Origin: Amycolatopsis sp. NBC_00345
GTDB lineage: Bacteria > Actinomycetota > Actinomycetes > Mycobacteriales > Pseudonocardiaceae
Assembly: GCF_036116635.1 (NCBI RefSeq)
Contig: NZ_CP107995.1
Span: 4,526,001-4,590,000, forward strand
Reading direction: 5' to 3'
DNA: 64,000 nt
The position numbers and the translations under genes are program-made. Below, piece after piece: positions 57,271 through 64,000 of the stretch. The stretch's first letter is position 1; every line of letters starts with the position of its first letter. The notes below the pieces were generated by a model, which searched no databases, was not told where the DNA came from, and worked only from the letters and a program-made list of their open reading frames with translations.

Positions 57271-57765
57271 GTCGCATTCGGCGAGCAGGGTTTCGACGGT
57301 CGCCGAATTTCCGGTTTCCGCCGCGGTTTTCAGCACCCGGTGCGCGAGCACGGGGTCGGTGGCCGGCGGGACGACCAGCAGGACCAGCCGCCGCTCGGGG
57401 CCGATCACGGTCACGGTGCCGGCGGGCTGCGACCGGAAGCCTTCCAGGCGCACCATGCGGTCCCCCGGCAGCCGGCGCGCGACCACGTCGTGGTCAATGA
57501 GGCTGTATGTGACGTGTTCGACCCGCTTCAGCGGCGACTTCAGCTCGGCCAGCAACGCCGGCAGCTCGGCGACGAAGTCGTCCGAACGCGGCCACCACGC
57601 ACCGTCGACCTGACCCGACGACGGGCCTTCGGGCTTGAGCCGCAGCCGATCGGCTTCGCCTGGCGCAGCGGTCTTCTCCGGCGCGGTGGTCTCGCTTGGC
57701 GCGATTCCCTTGCCCGGGGCGGTGGTTTCAGCTGCGGTCGTGACTGTCCGCGGGCCCGACGGCAT
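57256..57765 (-). CDS. DUF5994 family protein
   Basis: This 169-residue protein has a variable, Thr/Ala/Glu-rich first 40 residues (TTAAETTAPGKGIAPSETTA), then the conserved domain: RLRLKPEGPSSGQVDGAWWP, RSDDFVAELPALLAEL, LIDHDVVARRLPGDRMVRLE, and GPERRLVLLVVPPATDP. This is the actinobacterial DUF5994 pattern, of unknown function. The TAA stop lies in a tandem repeat. Confidence 0.78.
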   Translation of the reverse strand: MPSGPRTVTTAAETTAPGKGIAPSETTAPEKTAAPGEADRLRLKPEGPSSGQVDGAWWPRSDDFVAELPALLAELKSPLKRVEHVTYSLIDHDVVARRLPGDRMVRLEGFRSQPAGTVTVIGPERRLVLLVVPPATDPVLAHRVLKTAAETGNSATVETLLAECDAPIR

Positions 57766-57930
57766 GCCGGTGCTCCCGTCCCCGGCCGGACGGACCAGCC
57801 GGTCTGGTCGCCCGAGGACGGCACAGGCTCGAACGCCTGCGCGCGAAGTGCTCTGGGGCTCCTTTGAACACTACACCCGCCATGCGCGCGACGTTTTGTG
57901 TTAAGACTTGCTTCTAGCAAAGGGGCCAAA

Positions 57931-59082
57931 GTGCACCAGCTCAGCCTTGGAGTCATCTCCCGGTCGCGCAAGGAAAACGAACGGCGGTTGCCGATCCATC
58001 CCCGGCACCTCGAACGGATCGACGCGGATCTGCGCTCGGCCATCTACCTCGAACACGGTTACGGGGAGCGCTTCGGCATCCCGGACGAACAGCTGGCCGG
58101 GCTGGTCGCCGGCATGCGCTCCCGCGAGGAGCTGATCGCGGAGACCGACGTCATCCTGCTCGCCAAGCCGCTGCCGGAGGACCTCGCGGAGCTGCGGACG
58201 GGCCAGGTCCTCTGGGGCTGGCCGCACTGCGTGCAGGACGACAAGCTCACGCAGCTGGCCATCGACCGGCAGCTGACCGTGATCGCGTTCGAGGCGATGA
58301 ACCACTGGAACGACGACGGCTCGTTCGGCCTGCACGTGTTCCACAAGAACAACGAAATCGCCGGCTATTCCTCGGTGCTGCACGCGCTGCAGCTGATCGG
58401 CTCGACCGGCGACTACGGCCGCCGGCTGCGCGCCGTCGTGATCGGCTTCGGCGCGACCGCGCGCGGCTCGGTGACGGCGCTGAACGCGCTCGGCATCCAC
58501 GACGTGGACGTCCTCACCGGGCGGGGCCTGTCCGCGGTCGGCTCGCCGATCCACTCCGCGAACATGGTCCACTTCCAGCACGACGTCAACAACCCGGGCG
58601 ACCCCCGCCGCAGCCACGCGCTGACCGAGCACGGCCGGGTGCCGCTGGCCGGTTTCCTCGCCGAGCACGACATCGTCGTCAACTGCGTGCTGCAGGACAC
58701 CGACGCGCCGCTGACCTTCCTCATCGAAGAGGACCTGGCCGAGTTCGCGCCGGGCAGCCTGATCGTCGACGTCTCCTGCGACGAGGCCATGGGCTTCAGC
58801 TGGGCGCGGCCCACCACGTTCACCGATCCCTCGTTCGTGGTCGGCGGCCACGTCACCTACTACGCGGTGGACCACAGCCCGTCGTACCTGTGGGACTCGG
58901 CCAGCTGGGACGTCAGCGAAGCCCTGCTGCCGCACCTGCGCACGGTGCTCACCGGGCCGCCCGCGTGGGAGATCAGCGAGACGGTCCGCCGGGCGATCGA
59001 AATCCGCGAAGGACACGTGCGGAACCCGGCGATCCTGGCGTTCCAGCACCGTTCGCCGGACTACCCGCACATCCGCGGCTGA
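57931..59082 (+). CDS. N5-(carboxyethyl)ornithine synthase-like oxidoreductase
   Basis: This 383-residue protein belongs to the alanine dehydrogenase/saccharopine dehydrogenase fold. It opens LGVISRSRKENERRLPIHPR and has the distinctive LHVFHKNNEIAGYSSVLHAL block. A nucleotide-binding motif is present as VVIGFGATARGSVTALNALG. These match N5-(L-1-carboxyethyl)-L-ornithine synthase, which makes opine-like amino acids from pyruvate and ornithine or lysine with NADPH. The GTG at 57931 follows AAGGGG. It stands alone, ending at a strong terminator. Confidence 0.82.
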   Translation: MHQLSLGVISRSRKENERRLPIHPRHLERIDADLRSAIYLEHGYGERFGIPDEQLAGLVAGMRSREELIAETDVILLAKPLPEDLAELRTGQVLWGWPHCVQDDKLTQLAIDRQLTVIAFEAMNHWNDDGSFGLHVFHKNNEIAGYSSVLHALQLIGSTGDYGRRLRAVVIGFGATARGSVTALNALGIHDVDVLTGRGLSAVGSPIHSANMVHFQHDVNNPGDPRRSHALTEHGRVPLAGFLAEHDIVVNCVLQDTDAPLTFLIEEDLAEFAPGSLIVDVSCDEAMGFSWARPTTFTDPSFVVGGHVTYYAVDHSPSYLWDSASWDVSEALLPHLRTVLTGPPAWEISETVRRAIEIREGHVRNPAILAFQHRSPDYPHIRG

Positions 59083-59088
59083 CCGGTT

Positions 59089-59121
59089 CCGGCGCGGGCG
59101 GCGGGCACCCGCCCGCGCCGG
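59089..59121. terminator. Bidirectional terminator-like hairpin
   Basis: CCGGCGCGGGCGG (59089-59101) and CCGCCCGCGCCGG (59109-59121) form a perfect 13-bp GC stem with a seven-base loop, directly between the convergent stops at 59082 and 59125. No U-tract follows, as is common in actinobacteria. Confidence 0.85.
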
Positions 59122-59124
59122 GGG

Positions 59125-59718
59125 TCACGCGGGATAGGGCCGCGCGGCCCGCGCCTGCGCGAGCGAACGGGCCCACCACTCCAGCTGGTCCAGCAGCGCC
59201 TTCGCGGCGACGGCCGTGGCCGACGCGTCCTTCGGCGAGCCGTTCTCGTCGAAGCAGCCGTGCGCGCCGTGGAAGCTGACGGTCTCCCGGATCGTCACCG
59301 CGTGCAGCTCGGCGAAGACCTGCCGCAGGTGCTCGACCGCCCGCAGGCCGCCGGAAATCCCGCCGTAGGAAACAAAAGCCACCGGCTTCGCCTGCCACTC
59401 GGCCATGAACCAGTCCACGACGTTCTTCAGCGAGGCCGGGTAGCTGTGGTTGTACTCGGGCGTGATCACCACGAACGCGTCGGCGGCTGTCAGCCGGGCA
59501 CGCAGGTTCGCGACCTCTTCGGCGACCTCCGGCGCCGGCGTGGACCCGTATCCGGGCATCACCAGCGGCAGCGCGAGATCGGCGACGTCGACCACGTCCA
59601 CCTCGAATCCGCCGTGCCGGCCGGCCTCTTCGGTGAACCAGCTCGCCACCGTGGGGGCGAACCGTCCTTCCCGGACACTGCCGACGACCACGGCGACCCG
59701 GACGGGAGCTTCGGACAC
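59125..59718 (-). CDS. NADPH-dependent FMN reductase (SoxR-regulated)
   Basis: This 197-residue flavodoxin-like protein reads RVAVVVGSVREGRFAPTVAS, FVVITPEYNHSYPASLKNVV and AFVSYGGISGGLRAVEHLR, the FMN-binding motifs of NADPH-dependent FMN reductases. It reduces FMN or quinones. The GTG at 59718 follows AGGAGGAGAAC. Its promoter has a SoxR box between -35 TTGACT and -10 CAGACT separated by 19 bases, so SoxR should activate it on exposure to redox-active compounds. Confidence 0.92.
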   Translation of the reverse strand: MSEAPVRVAVVVGSVREGRFAPTVASWFTEEAGRHGGFEVDVVDVADLALPLVMPGYGSTPAPEVAEEVANLRARLTAADAFVVITPEYNHSYPASLKNVVDWFMAEWQAKPVAFVSYGGISGGLRAVEHLRQVFAELHAVTIRETVSFHGAHGCFDENGSPKDASATAVAAKALLDQLEWWARSLAQARAARPYPA

Positions 59719-59771
59719 TGTTCTCCTCCTGACTTCGCGGCGTGGAAAGGACTTCCCCGCCGTCTTCCGCC

Positions 59772-59802
59772 AGTCTGAAACTTCAAGCTCCCTTGAAGTC
59801 AA
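59772..59802 (-). promoter_or_regulatory. SoxR box in a 19-bp-spacer promoter
   Basis: CTTCAAG-CTCC-CTTGAAG (59781-59798) is a perfect 18-bp palindrome in the format of SoxR sites. On the minus strand it lies between TTGACT (59797-59802) and CAGACT (59772-59777) with a 19-base spacer, the overlong spacing that MerR-type activators correct. It faces the FMN reductase and lies 30 bases before soxR. Confidence 0.88.
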
Positions 59803-59828
59803 GCTCGGCTCGCGGCATGCTTGCGGGC

Positions 59829-60296
59829 ATGACGAAGACCGAGCTGCCCGACCTGAGCGTCGGCGAGCTGTCCCACCGCAGCGGCGTCCCGGCGTCGGCG
59901 CTGCGGTTCTACGAGGACGAGCAGCTGATCCGGAGCCGCCGCACCGCGGGCAACCAGCGCCGCTACCGGCGCGACACGCTGCGCCGCGTCACCTTCATCC
60001 GGATGTCGCAGCGGGTGGGTATGCCGCTGTCGACGATCCGCGAGGTGCTCGCCCTGCTGCCGGACGACCGCACCCCCACCCGCGTCGACTGGGACCGGAT
60101 CTCGCAGTGCTGGCGCAAGGACCTCGACGAGCGCATCCGCCAGCTCGAACAGCTGCGCGACCAGCTCACCGACTGCATCGGCTGCGGCTGCATGTCGCTG
60201 ACGAAGTGCCGGCTGGCCAACCCGGGCGACCAGCTCGGCCGCCAGGGCCCCGGCCCGCAGCGGCTCCCGGACCACCGCTCCGAGGGTTACGCCTGA
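59829..60296 (+). CDS. soxR: Redox-sensitive transcriptional activator SoxR
   Basis: This 155-residue MerR-type regulator has the winged helix LSVGELSHRSGVPASALRFY, NQRRYRRDTLRRVTFIRMSQ, a dimerisation helix, and the [2Fe-2S] motif CIGCGCMSLTKC near 117-128 with all four Cys. Oxidation by redox-cycling compounds switches on target promoters. ATG 59829 is the conserved start. The divergent FMN reductase and its SoxR box make that gene the direct target, as in other actinobacteria. Confidence 0.96.
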   Translation: MTKTELPDLSVGELSHRSGVPASALRFYEDEQLIRSRRTAGNQRRYRRDTLRRVTFIRMSQRVGMPLSTIREVLALLPDDRTPTRVDWDRISQCWRKDLDERIRQLEQLRDQLTDCIGCGCMSLTKCRLANPGDQLGRQGPGPQRLPDHRSEGYA

Positions 60297-60335
60297 GCTG
60301 GTTCCGTGCCGCTGGGCCGGTTCCGGGCCGCCGGC

Positions 60336-60842
60336 TCAGCCGAGGAGCACCCCGCGCACGAACGCGGCCTGCCCGGCGTGCTGCAGGTCGTCGGACAGGA
60401 CGCTGAGCAGCCGCACCCCGAGCGTCACCGGCGGGTCCCAGCCCTCGTCGACCACGCGGTCGAGGGCGGACTCGTCGAGCTTCGAGACCCAGCCGACGGT
60501 GTGCTCGTGCACCGCGTCGTAGTAGCCGGTGAGCAGCTCGGGCGAATCGGCTTGCACCGCGGCGACGTCGGCGCTGCTGTGCCCGTAACCGATGTCCGCG
60601 GGCGGGAAGGGCAGGCCGAAGCGGCGGTGCCAGTCCTGCCCGGTCCACACCTGCTCGGTGCCCGCGACGTCGGCGACGTGGTCGTCCTGCACCCGCGCGA
60701 GGTGCCAGACCAGCCAGGCGATCGAGTTCGCGTCCGGGCCCAGCCGGGCGGTCAGCTGCTCGCCGGTCAGGCCGTCGACGGCCCGGTGCACCACACCCTG
60801 GATCCGGCCGAAGCCGTCCACGAGCAGATCGGCCACGTTCAT
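60336..60842 (-). CDS. DinB-family protein (mycothiol transferase-like, DUF664)
   Basis: This 168-residue four-helix-bundle protein has the His ligands spaced as in DinB metalloproteins: VVHRAVDGLTGEQLTAR, SIAWLVWHLARVQDDHVAD, YYDAVHEHTVGWVSKL and LSDDLQHAGQAAFVRG. Actinobacterial members include thiol (mycothiol) S-transferases that detoxify electrophiles. A metal site of three His is plausible. The ATG at 60842 follows AGGAGGAA. It lies beside soxR, perhaps reflecting stress defence. Confidence 0.9.
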   Translation of the reverse strand: MNVADLLVDGFGRIQGVVHRAVDGLTGEQLTARLGPDANSIAWLVWHLARVQDDHVADVAGTEQVWTGQDWHRRFGLPFPPADIGYGHSSADVAAVQADSPELLTGYYDAVHEHTVGWVSKLDESALDRVVDEGWDPPVTLGVRLLSVLSDDLQHAGQAAFVRGVLLG

Positions 60843-60941
60843 CCGCGTTCCTCCTAGGCTTGATCCTTGTCTGCTACCCCGATCATGCCCCGGGGAAACG
60901 ACGGTGCCCAGGCCGGGCGCGGAGTAAAGAACGGCCGCGGG

Positions 60942-61406
60942 TTACGAGCCGATCAGCTGGTCGAAGAACGAGCGGTACCGGCGCAGCGCGATCCGCAGTT
61001 CCTCGGTGGCCGGCTCGCCCTGCTGCCATTGCGCTTCTAGATCACCCTTGTGCTCGGCGAACGAGGAAGCCAGCGCGCTGATCACGGCGGCGACCAGCTC
61101 GTCGGCGTCACGGACAGCACGGCGCGGGTCGTCCACGAAGCCGGTCTGCACGTTCTGCCAACGGCCGCGGAAGCTCGTCACGGCGTCCTCGTCGAACAGC
61201 GGCGGGGCGTTGTCGCTGTCCGCGCGCTGGTCCGCGGTGTGCGCACCCGCCGTTTCCGCGGGTTCTTCAGTGTCCACAATGTCCACCGAGCCTTCGGTGT
61301 CCACTCGGAACTGGTGCGGCTCGCCGGTGTCGGCGCGGGTGCCGGTCCCCTGCGCGGTCGAGGCCAGGTCGGCGGTGCTCAGGCCGCGGGTCTCCTGGTC
61401 GGTCAT
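60942..61406 (-). CDS. Hypothetical protein with a conserved C-terminal helical domain
   Basis: The 154-residue product has an acidic, Thr/Asp-rich N-terminal half and a C-terminal domain FRGRWQNVQTGFVDDPRRAV, RDADELVAAVISALASSFAE and YRSFFDQLIGS. The same domain form (RYSQRWALIQEKFVDQPAGA, VGEADEVLVSLMAERGYPTE, YRTVFEDLL) occurs in the upstream gene. ATG 61406 follows GGAGGACG and overlaps nothing; the upstream stop is at 61408. The two are surely one operon and may interact. The function is unknown. Confidence 0.8.
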   Translation of the reverse strand: MTDQETRGLSTADLASTAQGTGTRADTGEPHQFRVDTEGSVDIVDTEEPAETAGAHTADQRADSDNAPPLFDEDAVTSFRGRWQNVQTGFVDDPRRAVRDADELVAAVISALASSFAEHKGDLEAQWQQGEPATEELRIALRRYRSFFDQLIGS

Positions 61407-61407
61407 G

Positions 61408-62052
61408 TCAGCGTCCTCCGTTGCGCTCGTGGTTGCCGTCACGTTCACGTGAGGCACCGTTCCCGCCCCGCACGGCGGTCTCCTCGCGCTCGGTCCCGTT
61501 CGTCCCGTGAGGACGGTCGCCGCCGTCGGTCAGCAGGTCCTCGAAAACGGTGCGGTAGTGCACCATCGCGTCCCGCAGCTCCTCAGTGGACAGAGCGGTC
61601 TCCGCGTGCCGGGTGTGCGTGTCGTGCGCCGCGCGGTAGTGCTTGAGCGTGCTCGAATGCCGCACCGAAAGGTCCGACAGCTGCTGGTCGTAGCCTTCGG
61701 TGGGGTAACCGCGCTCGGCCATCAGCGAGACCAGCACCTCGTCCGCCTCGCCGACGGCGCCCGCGGGCTGGTCGACGAACTTCTCCTGGATCAGCGCCCA
61801 CCGCTGGGAGTAGCGCTCACGGGTGGACGGCGAGAGCGGGTGAATGTCAAGGTCTTGGTGGCGGCGCTCGCGGCCGGCCAGATCCCGTTGTGCCGCACGG
61901 GGACTCTCGTTCTCCTCGACCGCGCGGGTGTACTCGGGTCCGAACTTTCGCTGCAGCCGTTTGCGCTGCGTCTCCTGCAGCACCAGCCAGGCCACCGCCG
62001 CGATCACCACCACGGCGACCACGACGATGACAACGATCAGCCATGTGGGCAT
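61408..62052 (-). CDS. Single-span membrane protein related to its neighbour
   Basis: The 214-residue protein starts with a membrane helix (LIVVIVVVAVVVIAAVAWLV), then a basic stretch, a conserved core RERYSQRWALIQEKFVDQPA, GAVGEADEVLVSLMAERGYP, LSVRHSSTLKHYRAAHD and YRTVFEDLLTDGG, and a hydrophilic Gly/Asn-rich tail. The core is homologous to the C-terminal domain of the next gene, so one arose from the other by duplication. The membrane copy probably anchors its partner. The family role is unknown. Confidence 0.82.
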   Translation of the reverse strand: MPTWLIVVIVVVAVVVIAAVAWLVLQETQRKRLQRKFGPEYTRAVEENESPRAAQRDLAGRERRHQDLDIHPLSPSTRERYSQRWALIQEKFVDQPAGAVGEADEVLVSLMAERGYPTEGYDQQLSDLSVRHSSTLKHYRAAHDTHTRHAETALSTEELRDAMVHYRTVFEDLLTDGGDRPHGTNGTEREETAVRGGNGASRERDGNHERNGGR

Positions 62053-62334
62053 CGCACGAACTCCTTCTCGGTGTTGTCGAAGCCCCCCGTCGGCTGCCGG
62101 ATTCCCCTTGGCGCGGCGCGGAAACGCGAATCACCGTCAGGCCAAGTGTTTTCGGCCGAGTGGCCGTACCGGCGCCGCCGGATGCGGTACCGTCGAGTCA
62201 ACAGTGCCGTTCGTTACCAATCCGACGGCAGCCACGGCGGAAACGGGTTCTCCGAGCAGATCGGCTGCAGCCCGTCTCCGCCTACTTTCGTCGGATTAGT
62301 AACAGCGCGAACCCGGCGAATCGGGAGGACCACC

Positions 62335-62502
62335 GTGCACCAGGGCTTGGGCTTCGGCCCGGCGGCGCTCGCCGTGCTGCCGGGGTCCGGCGGCGCCGCC
62401 GGGATTCCCATCCCCGGCTGGGTGAGCGCGCTCATCGCCGCGGTCTGCGCGGTCTCCGCCGTGGTGGTCCTGCTGCTGATCGCGCGCAACCGCCGCCGGT
62501 GA
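62335..62502 (+). CDS. Small membrane protein, 55 residues
   Basis: The GTG at 62335 follows GGGAGGACC. The product is a Gly/Ala/Pro segment (FGPAALAVLPGSGGAAGIPI) and one membrane helix (WVSALIAAVCAVSAVVVLLL) ending ARNRRR, a C-terminal positive anchor. I do not recognise it. It stops three bases before the convergent VOC gene's stop codon. Confidence 0.55.
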   Translation: MHQGLGFGPAALAVLPGSGGAAGIPIPGWVSALIAAVCAVSAVVVLLLIARNRRR

Positions 62503-62505
62503 GGC

Positions 62506-62889
62506 TCAGCGCAGGTACCGGCTCACCTCGATGAGGTTCTCGTCCGGGTCGCGGAAGTAGACGCTGAGGATCGGCCCGGCCGCGCCGGTGCGCTCCACCG
62601 GCCCCTCCTCCACCGGCACGCCCGCGCGGGCGAGGTCTTCCTGCACCTCGTCGAGCGTGTCCGTCGTGATGAGACAGAGATCGGCGCTGCCCGGGGTCGG
62701 GCGCCGGGCCTTCGGCTCGAACTCGTGGCCGGCCTGGTGCAGGTTGATCTTGCTGCGGCCGAAGACCAGCGCCTTGCGCCCGCCCTTGAACGTCACCTCG
62801 GCCATGCCGAGCACCCGCGTGTAGAACGCGACGGTGGCGCCGACGTCCGCGACGGTGAGCACGAGGTGGTCCAGGCGGTCGATGCGCAT
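62506..62889 (-). CDS. VOC family (glyoxalase/bleomycin-resistance-type) protein
   Basis: This 127-residue single-domain VOC protein has [20 protein letters not shown] near the start with a His ligand, [17 protein letters not shown] in the middle with a second His, and the terminal [15 protein letters not shown] with the Glu ligand. ATG 62889 follows AAAGGA. Such proteins chelate a metal; roles include glyoxalase, dioxygenase and drug binding. Upstream residues in the same frame are arginine-rich and not conserved. Confidence 0.88.
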   Translation of the reverse strand: MRIDRLDHLVLTVADVGATVAFYTRVLGMAEVTFKGGRKALVFGRSKINLHQAGHEFEPKARRPTPGSADLCLITTDTLDEVQEDLARAGVPVEEGPVERTGAAGPILSVYFRDPDENLIEVSRYLR

Positions 62890-62981
62890 CAAGGATCCTT
62901 TCGGTCGAAGCCTGCCGGCCGGTCCGCGCCGGGCCGCGCGGGTGCGAGCGCCGGCCCGCGGTGCTGGTCCGCGGGGCCGGC

Positions 62982-63410
62982 TCAGGCGCGGGTGAAACGC
63001 GTGGTGATCACGTGGTCCTTGACCGGTCCGGTGACCACCCATTCCTGGCGCCAGCGGCCGGAGTCGAGCACGGCGTACTCACCGCGGTAGACGTCGTCGC
63101 GGCAGGGGTGGCCGGTGGCCCACGCGCCGGTGCTCAGGTCGAGGTCGTGGAAGAACCCGCCGTGGTCGAAGTGCACCGCGGCCCTGGCCCCGCCCGCCGG
63201 GTGGTAGAGCAGGGTGCGGCTCATCGGGCCGGTGTAGGCGCCGAGCCGCATGCGGCCGGTCTCGCGGTAGACGAGCACGCCGTCCTCCAGCGCGAAGACC
63301 GCCTCGCCGTCCGCCGTGCCCATCGGCTCGCCGTCGGTGGCCACGATGTCGCGCGACAGCCGCCAAGCGCCGGCGAAGTGCGCCGTGAAGTCGGTGATCG
63401 CGAAGTGCAC
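62982..63410 (-). CDS. DUF6314 family protein
   Basis: This 142-residue protein reads [80 protein letters not shown] and [20 protein letters not shown], the calycin-like beta-barrel pattern of DUF6314. It probably binds a small hydrophobic ligand. GTG 63410 begins the domain; the ribosome site is weak, and a longer frame up to 63503 is unsupported. Confidence 0.82.
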   Translation of the reverse strand: MHFAITDFTAHFAGAWRLSRDIVATDGEPMGTADGEAVFALEDGVLVYRETGRMRLGAYTGPMSRTLLYHPAGGARAAVHFDHGGFFHDLDLSTGAWATGHPCRDDVYRGEYAVLDSGRWRQEWVVTGPVKDHVITTRFTRA

Positions 63411-63574
63411 CCGGCCATTCTGCGCCCGCGGCCGTAGTCCCGTCCGCCCGAACGGGCATGGATCACAGAACCGCCCACCACGGAGGGTCACCCACGACGT
63501 CATGAGCGGGACACTCGTGCCAGGACGGCCAGGGCGGCCGCGCGCTGTCGGACCCCCGGCCTAGAATCGGCCGG

Positions 63575-64000
63575 GTGGCTCACCCCGACACGGCCATCGC
63601 GGCCGCCCCCACGTCTGCGCTCGAAACCCTGCACCGGGTCTTCGGCTACGACGCCTTCCGCGGCGATCAAGCGGAGATCGTCGAGCACGTGATCTCCGGC
63701 GGCGACGCGCTGGTGCTCATGCCCACCGGTGGCGGGAAGTCGTTGTGCTATCAGATTCCCGCGCTCGTGCGGCCCGGCGTCGGCGTGGTGATCTCGCCGC
63801 TGATCGCGCTGATGCAGGACCAGGTCGACGCGCTGCGAAACCTCGGCGTGCGCGCGGGTTTCCTCAACTCCACGCAGGATTTCGCCGAGCGGCAGCGCGT
63901 CGAGGACGCGTTCGTCTCCGGTGACCTCGACGTGCTCTACCTGGCGCCGGAGCGGCTTTCGGTCGACGCGACCGTGCGGCTGCTCGACCGGGGCAAGATC
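63575..64000 (+). CDS. recQ: ATP-dependent DNA helicase RecQ, N-terminal part (runs off the window)
   Basis: 142 residues are visible: a Q-motif region (LHRVFGYDAFRGDQAEIVEH), Walker A (LVLMPTGGGKSLCYQIPALV), motif Ia (VVISPLIALMQDQVDALRNL), and the LDVLYLAPERLSV segment, which is unmistakably RecQ. It unwinds DNA 3'-5' in recombination and repair. The GTG at 63575 is the likely start; a weak purine stretch lies upstream. The DEAH box and zinc domain lie beyond the window. Confidence 0.94.
   Translation, partial: MAHPDTAIAAAPTSALETLHRVFGYDAFRGDQAEIVEHVISGGDALVLMPTGGGKSLCYQIPALVRPGVGVVISPLIALMQDQVDALRNLGVRAGFLNSTQDFAERQRVEDAFVSGDLDVLYLAPERLSVDATVRLLDRGKI

Overview
The window is high-GC DNA with many GTG starts, strong GGAGG-type ribosome binding sites and typical actinomycete families: a DinB/mycothiol-transferase-like protein, SoxR, Ku, a PASTA-less Ser/Thr kinase and the DUF6292, DUF5994 and DUF6314 families. 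It reads as a chromosome segment of a Pseudonocardiaceae-like actinobacterium, perhaps Amycolatopsis. That placement is inferred from style and family content, not from a marker gene. I see no tRNA, rRNA, CRISPR array or replication origin.

Region 1 (1-7325, all minus strand) looks like a compact biosynthetic operon. In transcription order it encodes a KAS III ketosynthase, an acyl carrier protein, an AvrD-family protein, a histidine phosphatase, a type II thioesterase, an FAD monooxygenase, an MFS exporter, an antibiotic-biosynthesis-type monooxygenase and the start of an acyl-CoA dehydrogenase. AvrD is the syringolide-forming enzyme of Pseudomonas syringae. A dedicated KAS III/ACP pair, a phosphatase and an exporter around an AvrD homologue suggest an uncharacterised sugar-acyl (syringolide or butenolide-like) product. 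This is the most interesting system in the window.

Region 2 (7430-9174) is a mobile-element graveyard. It holds a fragment of an asparagine-synthase/lasso-cyclase-like gene joined to the 3' end of an ISL3 transposase, then an IS5-family element with clear terminal repeats and TA target duplication.

Region 3 (9175-27566) is accessory metabolism. It contains a TetR/esterase pair with palindromic operators, and a FadR-type regulator facing a nine-kb aromatic-degradation operon. That operon encodes a flavin reductase and two-component monooxygenase, an extradiol dioxygenase, an MDR dehydrogenase, an FAD hydroxylase, a dihydroxyphthalate-decarboxylase-like protein, an amidohydrolase and a YCII protein. 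Next come a TetR regulator flanked by two SDR genes that share one operator type, and a cupin/flavin-monooxygenase/hydrolase/truncated flavin-reductase cluster. Several fossils (LuxR, fumarylacetoacetase) lie between live genes, which points to repeated turnover.

Region 4 (27567-57255) is more ordinary. It has a Ser/Thr kinase with a beta-propeller sensor, an FUSC transporter, a fused indolepyruvate ferredoxin oxidoreductase with a divergent Lrp regulator, and TetR/DUF2867, MarR and GNAT genes. It also has a possible WXG-like secreted protein, a NarL-type two-component pair whose kinase carries a near-identical PAS duplication, Ku, pirin, a fluoroacetate-dehalogenase-like hydrolase, a tartrate/malate dehydrogenase with LysR, PAP2, a response regulator-kinase-GerMN lipoprotein trio, and a TetR/FAD-monooxygenase pair.

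Region 5 (57256-64000) holds DUF5994, an N5-(carboxyethyl)ornithine synthase-like enzyme, SoxR with a textbook SoxR box driving an FMN reductase, a DinB protein, a pair of related membrane/soluble proteins, small VOC and DUF6314 genes, and the 5' end of recQ.
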